Shown here: positions 25,401 to 36,081 of the stretch, piece after piece | Layout: every line of letters begins with the position of its first letter | How positions within the stretch are numbered: position 1 is the first letter of the stretch | Source: Cloeon dipterum | Taxonomy: Eukaryota > Arthropoda > Insecta > Ephemeroptera > Baetidae | Length of the DNA stretch: 64,000 nucleotides | Direction of reading: 5' to 3' | Assembly (NCBI RefSeq): GCF_949628265.1 | Contig: NC_088786.1 | Location: forward strand, 25,999,681 to 26,063,680 | Notes under the pieces: generated by a model | The model's input: only the letters and a program-made list of their open reading frames with translations | Database searches by the model: none | Told to the model about the DNA's origin: nothing | Made by a program: the position numbers and the translations under genes

Positions 25401-28400
25401 ATATCAAATGTACTCCACCGGACGGATATCTACAATGAGCGGCGGCAAAAATTGCGTGGTGCTAATTTCATATTCCATGCATGCCCTCTGGCTAAGCGAT
25501 ATCATTTACAACTACCTGAAAAGCCGGCTTGAAGAATGTTTTAATAGACGCCCAAGATGGAGCGAGTCAGTATAAATTACTTTTGGTCAGGACGAGTCTT
25601 CTTGAAATTTAAATCCCCGACGAATTTTTTAACTTACACGGACGCACAATAAAAATCTTGGTCGAAAATTGCAAAATTTACGCGGCTAAAAGCTGCAATT
25701 CCGAGCTCAATAAAAAGATAAAAGGCAATATGTCTGTGATACAATTGAGCCGTTCCATATCTGCAGTGCGGTGTTTTTGCACCAATAAAAATTGTTTTTA
25801 ATTTCACGTGTTTTATTTGCTTGTGTTGCCTGAGCAAATTAAGCGGCATGACACGAAGGGTGGTTAAAATTAATTAGACTCTTTGAAGTATTAAATCATT
25901 GAACCTTATACAAAGTTGGGTTGAACGACTTATGCGCAAGAAGCAGCAAACGAATGAAAACTATCCAGAGCCCGTAATACCTATGCCCAGACTTTCAGAA
26001 GTGGTACCGGATTGAAAACTCACATTTCTGCAGAAAATCCAAAGCGAATTGCTTCTATGACGGAGAACACAACTAAACAGCGCTTTCGTATTACAAAACG
26101 CTTGCGTCAAGAGTTCAAGGGGCGTCTGCCGAGCCGACTAGATTTCAGCTCGATAGCAGTGTCACGGTGCAGATTTTGCGGTTGGCTCGCGACAAACAGA
26201 ATCAATTTTCAGCGCCACCCGAGGGAAAACGTCTTTGTATGATGAGGTTTCCGTTAAAGAGGAAGCTAGCTCCGCAACATCTTGCCGAAATTGTTGTTAG
26301 AAGCCCTAGTTTTGCCACTCGACGACACGCAAACCGGGTAAAAACTCAGTGTGCTCCGAAAACAAAGAGAGAAAATTGCGCAACCTGCATGCAAATCTAC
26401 TTATAATTAGTGGCTTTCATAGAGGTACCAGCAACTACTTTTTCGAGCTCCCTTAATGAATCGTTTGATGACACGGGAATGTCAAGGCTGCTGGGGTTTC
26501 GGCAAGCTTTTTAATTTTTATCAGTAGCAAATTTGCATTGATATAATCTGTAGCTTTTTTTCTCTCACAATCACCTTTGAGTGAGCAATAAAGTCAAGTG
26601 CACCATATATAATATGCCTGCTTATGCTCAATTTTAATCCCATGCGAAAAACAAGACGTCAATGGATTTGCATCTGGATAATGCTCGATTTTAAAGTACA
26701 ATGAGGAACTGTTAGGAGCAACCAGGCCTGTTATGGAGCGCGCATCCACGCTTAATTTTGACCTTGATATCACCCTAAATCGACGCCAGACGACCTTGGA
26801 AGCGCTGGTCGGAGCACAATTGTTAAATTTATTGTTTCCAGCGAGGATTTAAAATGCAAACCATCACAAATAATTTAAGTACGAAGTTTTGCTGGACGTT
26901 TTAATTTAATTCTACCGGTTGGAAAAGTGCGGCGGTAAATTGCGTTTCACAGAAAGCATTCTTTGAATTCTACTTAGTATCAACTTTCAAACCGAGTTTG
27001 AGCTCATTCTGCTTAAAATTAATCACGGCTGTCCATATTAAGTTAGCGAAGGGAATCGCGTTTTCTCTTTTGGCTCCAGCAGGTTTTAATCCAATCTATA
27101 TCCGATAGACTGAGAAGAATGCCGATAAAAAGTCATCTTTCCACCGACTGCGTCAAACACACTTACTCGGATTCAATGCGAACAATAGCGGCTCTCATTA
27201 TTCCGTGTAATCATCAGCGAAATTGGAGTTGTTGATATTATGACTGCGAAACTGTTCTCAGTGCGCAAATGGTAGAAAACGCGAGCCTTTTGCGGACTCC
27301 GCGAGTCCAAATACAGAAAGCTGCAAACATTTTGCGCAAGACTTGCTCGTTTGAACCGAGTGATAATGTTTTCTGCCCAGCGGGTAGAACAAGAATAAAA
27401 AAAACCTGTTGGCGATTTTGTTTGCGAAGCCATGCAAATAGGAAACACGCTCGCGACCTTACGAGTTTTTTGCGCACCACTTTAACATGTTGAGCACACA
27501 AGAGTTGAATCTTATCGTAAAAAAGTGAATAATAAAAATGCCACGCGAGGAAAGAACGGTGTGCGTGGCTTGAGAAAAGGAAATGATGCCGGCTGGCAGC
27601 CACAAATGGAGGCGTTTTGTGTGATCGAAAAATTACTTCTTGTGCCCATTGTGCCACGTGAAAGTAAAACGTGACTCCGAAGAATACGCAAAAAGATTAT
27701 TGTCCATTTAAAAATGTTTAAAATTGGATGTGTCCCAACCAAGGTTGGCACCAAAATTAACTGGATACAAATTTAAACCCCGTGCGACGCGGCGTACGTG
27801 CAACTGTTCCAAAGACAGGAATAGCTCCAAAAATAAACAAACGCATTGCGAAGATAAAGACACAATTTAGCATGAATCAATAGAATTTTCTGAAAAAAAG
27901 TCCACAATAAATAATATAATATTGTCTGTGGAGAGGAACTCAGAACAAATATGGCAATTATTTCTCTATTAACACATTTTTTACACTTAATAGATTTTCA
28001 ACAATATTCCAGGGCTGGTATATTATTCCTGATCTATTATCTTTAAAAGTCATCCAATGGAATATCCTGCACAGCTGCTCGTTCAATTAACGACTGGTTA
28101 GTGTCTTAATCTCCTAATTGGTTGAGTTCTACTGTCCCTGGAGAGTACAAAACTATATTTATGAGAGGCATGAAGTTGCTGTCATTCGCACGAGTATTCA
28201 CGAAATTGAAATGTACACACTCCTGAGAGGATTTTCCTTACCCGCACGCAGATCGGATTTCGCGTGGCAATGTGACCGAACGTGACATTGATTGGAAAAG
28301 CTCGCGAAGGAAAAAGAACAACAAGTTGGAATTAAAATGCACTAGCGAGGTGATTCAGCAAGAAATCGTTCACTTATTCAACACAGCAGGTTAATTGTAT

Positions 28401-31400
28401 TCACTATCGCGGCGGTCGATGCAAATACGGGGCGAAATTGACCGATCGGCGGCGACCGCCATACACCTGCGCTTCAATATTTGACATCGAGACGGGCGGA
28501 ATCGCTCAGAGTAAATTTGAATAAGTGGCAAGACAAGGCCGACAGTAAAAATGCATGAGGTCATGAAGACATGGCTCATTTTGTGCTGGCGAATTTCTAT
28601 AACTGATATTGAAAACTGGAGGGCTTTTTAATCGTTAAAATCAATACCAAATTCTATTGGATTTTCTTTGGTGGAACATAGTGATGTAAAATTATATAAT
28701 AGTCAATTTCAATCCAATTTAGGGGGGAAACCGCCAAACCTTAAATTTATTATTCCTGCTAGATGTTGTTTTAAATATAATGCTCATTAATAACTTATGA
28801 ATAATAACTATTATAATTATTGTAGGTTTTGCACTTTAAAGCGATACATCTTGATTTGTTTCAACTTCTTAAAAAAAGAATGCACGTTTGATAATCTTCT
28901 TCCCTTGATCTTAACCAGAACCAAAGATTTTGGAAATAATTTCCAATAATTCTTCAATAATTTTTGTCTACTTTGACAAAATACTAAATACAAACTTGAG
29001 AAAATAAATGATTAAAATGTTGACTGATGAGTCGGGATTAAGAATATATTGATTGGACGGCTTACTGTTAAAAAGTAATATTATACTGTATTGTTTATCT
29101 ATGTAACAAGCAGCTATAGAAAAGCAAAAGTTAAATTTTTCATTGAAAGAAATTCAAAACATTCGGCAACAATATATTTTTCTTGGTTTTATCAGTTTAA
29201 TCATTACGCAGACTAACGCCCTTGTGTAAAATAATTAACATAGTTCAATGTCAATACAAATTAATTGAATAATATATTGTATTGTAATTGACTGGAGCAA
29301 GAATAATTGCTGTATCAAAAAATAGCGATTGAAATTATGATGATAAGTTTGGGAAGCAAAAATTAAGAGGTTCTGTAAATGCATTGAAATCTGATATTTA
29401 AATTCTTATTTACATACAAAATGAGTTAGTTTTTCAATTATTGTAACCAAATACTATAATTTTAAATCGGAGGGACAGGATAGAGAGGAGTCGAGTTCAA
29501 TATATTATTATATTGAAGAATTAAACTCTGCTTCCTTGGCGATAAGTTGAGGATTAATTTCCGTTTCTCAGCAAAAAACCCAAGATATTTATTAAGAATT
29601 ATCTGTTTCTAAATAGAACCGGAATTTTGTGCAGAGATAATTAATACAAAATTCCCACTCAGAGGACATTCAAAGCTGCGCAAATAACGCGAATGCGAGG
29701 GTTGAGAGCTGGCTCACCGATGATTGCAGCTCCAGCGGCCGGCTCCGTGTTTCGTGGCTTGCACACCGCACACCAACTGACTAGCAGACTACTTGTTGGA
29801 TACGCGGCGGTGTATAATACACTCGCTTGGCGCCACTCATTTCCTCGCGGCCCTCCGCTGCACGACGAGCGTGAATCGACCCGGCGTAGGCCGAGGCCGA
29901 CAAGAATTTTGCTTGCGCTTATTTTATGTGCGCGCGCCCATTGTAAAAATTTCTTTTAGTGCGGTTTTTTACTCCTATTAGCGGTCACGGACCACTGCTG
30001 ATATTAAGGCAGTGGGCGCCTACTTCCGCGCGTGATTTTGATCAAACAGTATTGTATATTAATTTTTATTAATCTAATGTAACCCGAACTATTTTAATTA
30101 TTAAAGTTATGAGTTCAAATCATATTCATGTTTTTCTTTATGGCAAAGATCGCTTACTGTCTTAGTATATTCTGTGCATTGTAAATCTACAGTAAATACT
30201 TTAAAGTGACAATTATAACTAACAATGGTTGCAGCCAAAAGCTACAACTTGTATTTTGTTTTCAAATTGCTTGGGTGAACATTTAATATTTTTCATTATT
30301 AAAGGAAAATTCTAGAAAAACGTTTATGAAAAATAAGAAAATATTTTTAAGGTTGCACTCATCACTAGCAGAAATTTTTGTATTTTTAAAAGGTTTGTTC
30401 GTGACACCATTTCAAAACTAAAAATACCAATCACTTTTCGAAATAACACTCAGTATTTTTTACATGACCACGTGTAAAACGTTTCCTATAAATAACATAA
30501 AAATGAATGAAGAAATAACAAGTTTTATCTCACCTAAAATGGTACTTGGGCCCAATGTCAAGTTTATAAAAGAGGACTAACTGGCAAACATTTTCATTTT
30601 CACCTCCTCAAGGTGTGAAGTTGATGCTGCGAACTATGAAACTAAAGGTGTGAAACAGCGAACACAACCATAGCATTCATGCGGAGTCAGTCTTATCTCA
30701 CAGTGTTGATGATTTGGATTACAGTGATTGGTCACGAAAGCCACGTGTTGTGTAACTATCAGCCAGGCCAATAAATAAACAACCGAGTTAACGCAGGAAT
30801 TCGCGACTTTTCTAGAAAGTTTATCGCGGTTGTAAAAGCGACTCTTGACCCAAGACAAGCCTCCTCACTCTCTTGTCTCTTGGGTAATTTTAGGTCCAAT
30901 TTTGGCATTCGACCAAAACAACAACTTTCAAATGGTCATTTTAAGTCTAAGAAACAAGCCTATGATTTAACCGATGTTAAAAAGGAAGGTTTACATACTT
31001 GGACTTCTTGTCAGATTTCTTTTCAAGGGACGCCGTCTCGACGGGCTGTTCAGCGATTGAAACGTTCAGGGGATCATTTCTCAATTCGGTAGATAATAGC
31101 TCTTCAGTCGCAAGTGGAGTCGAGTCTTCGACAAAACTGGAATCGAGGAGGGAGCCGACTTCAGGCACCTCTTTTGGTGCCTTGGGCTGAAAATTGCAGA
31201 AAACGAGGTGCTAATTAGAAACAACACGTCGATTGTTTTCTGCTTGAACCAGATCAGGTGCACATGACTCTGTTTACTTGGACTAATGCCAGACAACACC
31301 AAACTATTTGCCAGGAGGGAATTTCGCAATCTTGAATTAGAGAAGCAAACAAATAAATGCAATGCTCTAAATTATTTCACGACAGTAATTTCTTTGGTGT

Positions 31401-31972
31401 GTGAAACGATTTCAAAGCTTTTAAGATTCCAAAGTGTCACATTGTCAGGGGATTGGTGCCAACTACAATTTAATTGTAAGATTCATCAAAGAGTCCAATT
31501 TTGTTGGTGGGAATATTCCTTTCAAGGCAGGAATTCAACCAACCTGTTTGTTTTCGATTTCTTCACTGTTTTTCTTTTTAATTTTAACTGCTGCACTGTG
31601 TAGGGGAACTAGACTGGAAAGGCTTTCAGCCACCGTGACCGATGGCACACTCGTGTGCTCCTCCAGGGTGGAATTCACAACCAGCGTCTCCAGACTCAAA
31701 ACTGAGGTAGCCTCCGCAGGGTTTGTTGCTGCCTTTTTTGTCCTGGATGCATCTTCATTTTTCGCCGAATGGCTGCGGATAAAAGTTATGTCAGTCGTTT
31801 TGTGACGTCAAACAAGTGACAATGAATGATGTTTTATTCAGACGAATCAATCAAAAGTCGATGCATGCGTTTAATTTTAAATAATACATAAAATATATCA
31901 TACTGACCATGGAAGAGTCGACAGGAAGCAGATCCCAAGGACGAGCAGGAATTTTCCGTTGACCGTCTGCAT
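19460..31972 (-). CDS. Opt: SUN-domain ER membrane protein, SUCO / Osteopotentia homologue (long form)
   Basis: Members of this family are ER membrane proteins with a luminal SUN-like domain; vertebrate SUCO/Opt supports collagen-rich matrix secretion in osteoblasts. Minus-strand exons: 31908-31972, 31544-31772, 30999-31186, 23716-24041, 23075-23310, 22617-22793, 22401-22557, 22151-22264, 21760-22088, 21335-21631, 20943-21164, 20560-20814, 20299-20503, 19460-19998 (TGA). They total 3,339 nt (1,112 residues) with consistent phases. The order is: signal peptide (MQTVNGKFLLVLGICFL), Ser/Glu-rich linker, IPSFNEWTQKQ motif, SUN domain at about residues 270-450, acidic and Ser/Thr-rich linker, NMSLSAQYLEELSKRYKKQ coiled coil, one transmembrane helix near 866-884 (VFHNVILVSAAIYLILHL), and a basic cytosolic tail ending KKMVKKLF. 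The N-terminal 24562-24788 exon is an alternative start. Confidence 0.92.
22401..23310 (-). CDS. Opt: SUN domain exons of the SUCO-like gene
   Basis: Exons 23075-23310, 22617-22793 and 22401-22557 encode the core of the domain. Matches to the SUCO family in order: NYASPDCGAKIVGANPEA, KIWFTVELCEAIQPKQ, IELANYELFSSSPQEF, SFSDRYPTREWHLVGQF, ARDERTVQSF and HSHYGKEHFCPVSLFRAYG. The pattern is diagnostic for the SUCO/Slp1 branch of SUN proteins rather than the nuclear-envelope SUN1/2 branch: the domain is in the middle of the protein, not at the C terminus. Confidence 0.93.
24562..24788 (-). CDS. Opt: Alternative first coding exon of the SUCO-like gene (signal-anchor form)
   Basis: An ATG at 24788 opens a 227-nt frame ending in a GT donor after AAC AG. 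That is the same phase as the canonical exon ending at 30999, so both can join the exon starting at 24041. It encodes a basic N terminus (MLERGSVKSARLGPPAKK) followed by a hydrophobic stretch, LLRLASMYLLVGLWVLWAV, that looks like a signal-anchor or uncleaved signal. Joined to the common exons it gives 1,027 residues. Preservation of an open frame, phase and an ER-targeting segment supports a true alternative start with its own promoter just upstream. Confidence 0.7.
24789..30998 (-). other. 6.2-kb intron of the long SUCO-like form, containing the promoter of the short form
   Basis: No supported coding sequence. The segment 24789-25060 is GC-richer than its surroundings and carries a CAG-type run directly 5' of the short-form ATG, consistent with a 5' UTR and promoter. 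An isolated GC-richer patch lies at about 29690-30010 and contains the 13-bp palindrome GTGTATAATACAC (29810-29822). The rest is AT-rich with nothing recognised. The 520-bp gap 24042-24561 is also intron, with a short (AT)n run near 24115-24129. Confidence 0.6.
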
Positions 31973-32496
31973 CGTTAACGCTCGCAGAATTCAAGTTGAC
32001 TCTTTATACTTCGCCTCCGCATTTTTCGCTGGCAGAAATTTCAGCACTGCCGAAAATTAATTGCACTGCCGTGGTTTTTTGCCATTGATTTATAACCCTG
32101 AGCAGAGACCCTGATCGAAGGATAACGGCTCCAGTCTTGCGTGGCCCTGGTCGATGGGAGCTCCAAATCCGAAAAATTTTCAAATCAAGCAATTCACGAA
32201 ACTTTTCTGCGCCGACACCGAGATTCGAAAAAGCCGCACTCGAATCGAGGGAAAAGTTACGAGATTAATCGCTGTTTCGAGACGAAGACGACACAACACT
32301 CCAACCGAGCACTTTGAATTCAACACACTGCCTGAATCAGGGGGTGCGGTCTGAAACAGCAGTGACGCCAACCTATGAGGTTTGAATCGACTTGGCGCAG
32401 TGGGAAAAGTGGCATTAAGCCTTTAGGTGAAAATGGATTGCGGCGATTGCTTTAGACAATATTGTTTTGGGAACTTAAGAATTATTCCTTCAAACT
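31973..32496. other. Spacer between calpain 3' end and SUCO-like 5' end
   Basis: About 500 bp between the predicted calpain poly(A) site and the long-form start of the SUCO-like gene. It must hold the long-form promoter and 5' UTR. No TATA element or other regulatory site is clear enough to call. Confidence 0.5.
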
Positions 32497-32502
32497 TTTA
32501 AT
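32497..32502 (-). terminator. Possible poly(A) signal (ATTAAA) of the calpain gene
   Basis: TTTAAT on the plus strand reads ATTAAA on the minus strand and lies about 35 nt after the calpain stop. It is the common variant signal; the short distance makes this tentative. Confidence 0.35.
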
Positions 32503-32535
32503 TTTTAAATGCAAGATGAGTGTCTGGGTTGTAGA

Positions 32536-35189
32536 TCAATGGTGTCTTTTCCTTTTGCTGGGTCCAGGCACGGCCTCGCCATTGTCTCTTCTCTGAACTG
32601 GCAACAGCGTTTGGCCGCGGCCATCCTCGGCTCCCGTGATAGTTTTCGTCACGATCTCCTCTATTTGGACCATTTGCGCGAGGCACTCGCCCTTTGTCAT
32701 TCTAGGAATGCGATTTGCATACATCTCCACGCGCTTCTTCATCTGGTGTCCAATGCTGTCAAGTGTTTATAAAGTAACTAAAATGCAATAAATATAATTT
32801 GGTATATTTGTTTGTTCTTTGAAGTGAAAAAATAATATTTTCAATTCATAATAGTTAAGATATTAGATATATAAGTATATTTTTAATTTAATTAAATATT
32901 ATTTTAAATTATTAATTTATTGCAAAATTTTTAATAGTTTTCACAAAAACTGAAATTGCTGGAAATTTAAGTAGTGCATCTTACCTTCGGCGTCTATCGT
33001 TGATCTTAACCATGATCCTGAGAAGATATTCCCCTTCCTCGTCAGGGCACAGGGTGTAAGGCACCACGATGTAGCTGCCTGGCTCGGCGTGCAGCTGGAA
33101 CGCGTTTTCTCGCATCACGGACAACTCGGTGTACGCGTACGCTCTGGTTGACGTGAAAAACTCCTTATCCAACATCTGATGCACGTTCTTGGTCTAATCT
33201 CAACGAATTACTCAGATTAGTGAAAGAGACGCTAAAAGCTTTTCAAACCTTGTAGACAAACAGCCCGATTTTAAGCGCACTGGCATTGATGTTTCTCCAC
33301 ATCATGCGGCGGCGGTGCTTGTGCAGCAGCGAAACTAGCACGAGTTGCTTTTTTCGTCCGTTCACTGAGAAACCGTGTTTCGGGTTGCACCAGAAGGTTT
33401 CTGAAAATTTACATTAGAACCTGTCGTTCGATGGTACAACATCCGCACCTGGGTAAAGACGGCAGCCACCGGCATTGTGGCCCTTTGTCCAGCTGCCGTG
33501 GTAGCTCTCGACAAACCAATTTGATCCGTCGTTCGCCTGATGCTCTCCGGGCTCATTAACTGGCACAGCAAACATGCAGATTTCGGTAAAGGTGAATAAC
33601 CGATAAAAGTCTGCAAACGACTGCCAAAATTCGCCATCCTCCTGTCTTTGGTAGCCGATCTCCTGCTTCCTCTTCTCAGATATTTTCTGCCACATTGGAC
33701 ACCTATTAGCAATAAAAACTGTTTCAAAAAACGTATTTTAGAATATTATGCTACACAATTTTAAATTTCAAGTGCGTTCCTGAGCGGAAAAATCTGTAAC
33801 ATTTATAAAATCGTGAAAAATATTTACTAAAAATAAAAAAGCATGTTTTAATTTTCACAAAATGCTATTTGAGACCTGTCATTCCACGTTCCGTTCCATT
33901 CGACCCTGCCCCAAGGGTTTCTCAGGCAAATGAGCGGTATATCGGTCGGCTGGTCTTGATCATCATTCTTAAAACGGACCCACTCGATTCTAATCACGCT
34001 ATACGCATGACCCGGCACCAGGCCATTCGCCAGTCTATCTGAGTCATCCATGTTGAAGCGCTGCAACAATGATTAAATTCTCAGTCCATGATGTATTTCA
34101 TTCCTCACTATAAGCGCAGCTGCGACGAAAGAGTTGTTCCTGTGTGCATCTAGAATTCGAAGAAACGTTTCCAATGGCTCGTGCTCGGCATGGTTGATTT
34201 TGGAAGTCACCCCACCCGTGAAGTCCTGCAGGGCTTCCCCCATCAACCCTCCCTGAAGGTGTGCATATGACCCATACAGCCTGTGCAGTTAAATAAAAAA
34301 AGTCAATTTTAACAAAGAAAGAGAAATTAACCCACTTTGCATAGGCTTTTTCAAGGATTGCAGGCCAAAACTCATTAGGGTTGGTCGACTTGACGTATAG
34401 CAGTCTGCCATTGCACGTGGGCAGGCGGTCGTCCACGGTGACATCGAGCCACTCTCCTTGATACCAAAACCTGCGCCCGGCACTTAATTATAAGAAATAT
34501 TTAGGTGAAATTTAAATCTCCGTGCCTCATGTGAAAGGCACCGCAGTAATCGTCGTCAGTAAATTCAGGGTTATCGTCCGGGACAACCAGTTTCATCAGG
34601 TCGGGGCGCATGGTGAGGTCTGCCAAAGCTGCCAGCATCCAGCAGTCGCCAAGGCGGCCCTGGTTGATGTCCATGCGACTGAGGCCCTCGGTGATGAATG
34701 TTGGATTGTTGGTAATTTCCTTTTTATTTTACGGTAAATACACAAATATTAAATTAATCATTCGCGATAGAACTAAATCTGTCGCAACTGGTGCAGTTGA
34801 ATAATTTAGATATTTATTATAATAATTATGGAAAATTTTCATTGATCATCCAAAATTAGTGAGAAAAACTAAGATTGCTTAATTAAAAAAATTTAACGCA
34901 TGTACAAAGTGGAAGCTGATATGTCTCCCTCACCCAGGGTCTTTTCCATTCGACCAGTACATGATCTGGCAGGGATCCTAGGAGCATGTTGTCCGGCTCA
35001 AAGTCATAGTCCTCGAAAATATTTTCAGAGTTGTGGCTCTCCTTTATCTGCGCAAAACTTGGCCTTCCTTCATCATCCCCAAACTGTGGAATCATTTAAC
35101 GAAAAAAAAATGTTTTGCAATCCGCAAGATCTTTATATTACCGTCTTGATAGAAATCTTCAGATTTCCTGTTCGCACAGTGTAGAGCAT
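32536..35189 (-). CDS. Calpain cysteine protease without penta-EF-hand domain
   Basis: A calcium-regulated intracellular cysteine protease of family C2. Minus-strand exons: 35142-35189, 34934-35083, 34526-34719, 34336-34470, 34109-34280, 33876-34060, 33449-33702, 33249-33400, 32985-33193, 32536-32755; 572 residues with consistent phases. The catalytic triad is intact: Cys near 92 in [17 protein letters not shown], His near 251 in [12 protein letters not shown], Asn near 281 in [15 protein letters not shown]. Domain III (C2-like) follows, with [29 protein letters not shown] and [19 protein letters not shown]. After it only about 75 residues remain, with no EF hands, ending in basic SKRKRHH. 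The intron 34471-34525 needs a GC donor. The protein starts at MLYTVRTGN; an extra upstream exon cannot be excluded. Its relation to Drosophila CalpA/B/C cannot be settled here. Confidence 0.9.
34471..34525 (-). other. GC-AG intron in the calpain gene
   Basis: The conserved catalytic-domain sequence [13 protein letters not shown] requires splicing right after CACATGAG. The intron then begins GCACGG instead of GT and ends GGGCGCAG. No usable GT exists nearby, and reading through meets a stop within a few codons. Confidence 0.65.
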
Positions 35190-35711
35190 TTTTGTAAGAA
35201 TTTTAATTCGCAAAGTTCGACCAGTAAAGATTAGGATTCAACAAAAGCATAAACTCGGTTAGCCTTTTTGTTGAGTTACTTGTTGGATTACCATTAATTA
35301 TACTAAACAATACATGTAGTACATAATATTCAAAAATTTGCTTAGCATTCAAAAATATACTGCAACAATCAGTGAGCCGGAATGTAAATTCCTAATCTTT
35401 AGCTTCCTTAGTTCAAATGGGAGCATTATGTAACAAAGGCAAGAAGATTTTCCTTTTTCAATTCTTTATTGTTGAAATGTTATCTTCTGTTTTGTCACCG
35501 TTTTGAGATAGTTTTAAGATTTAAATTTGAATTAAATTAAAATCTCACTGTTTACACCAGGTCATTGAAATGTTACATGTTTCCCCGACAATTAATAAGC
35601 TTTTAAAGAAGTTGATAATAACGTAAAGTGATTTAAGATGTTGTCTCACGAGACAATAAAGGGTATACATATTTGTAAAAAACTGGCTTGAAATATATTT
35701 TTGTTCGGCAT
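35190..35711. other. Calpain upstream region
   Basis: About 500 bp between the calpain ATG and the predicted 3' end of chitin synthase. It is AT-rich and contains a 16-nt inverted repeat, TTGTCTC-AC-GAGACAA, at 35641-35656. The calpain promoter should be here; no core element is certain. Confidence 0.5.
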
Positions 35712-35717
35712 TTTATT
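35712..35717 (-). terminator. Possible poly(A) signal of chitin synthase 1
   Basis: TTTATT on the plus strand is a minus-strand AATAAA about 365 nt after the chitin synthase stop, a plausible 3' UTR length. Confidence 0.4.
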
Positions 35718-36081
35718 AATTTAAAATATCGTACAAGTTCTGTATCACAATCCATGTTCAATTCATATTTTCTACGCCTCATACAAGAGCATCACACGAT
35801 TCATGAACTTAACTCGATAATAATCTCATTCGCGTAAAATGCTACCACATTTATGAAAAAGCACGCACACCATTACAAGTTATAGACATTTAAGTTATAT
35901 GAGAGGTTTTGTTTTCATGATACAATGATTTGCACAGGAAAGCATTACGGAAATACTCAAAAAAAGTGTTGTTACATTGTGTGAATCTCAACTACACCTT
36001 ACACATATACATGAAATTGGCAGACATTGAATTCAATAACATAAATTAGATGCTGAATCTGGTCGATCTTCATTCTCACGC

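Noticed and set aside
29693-29981. GC-richer patch with two overlapping short ORFs
   Set aside because: The ORFs are short, in different frames, and resemble nothing; lies in an intron of the SUCO-like gene. Kept only as a compositional note.
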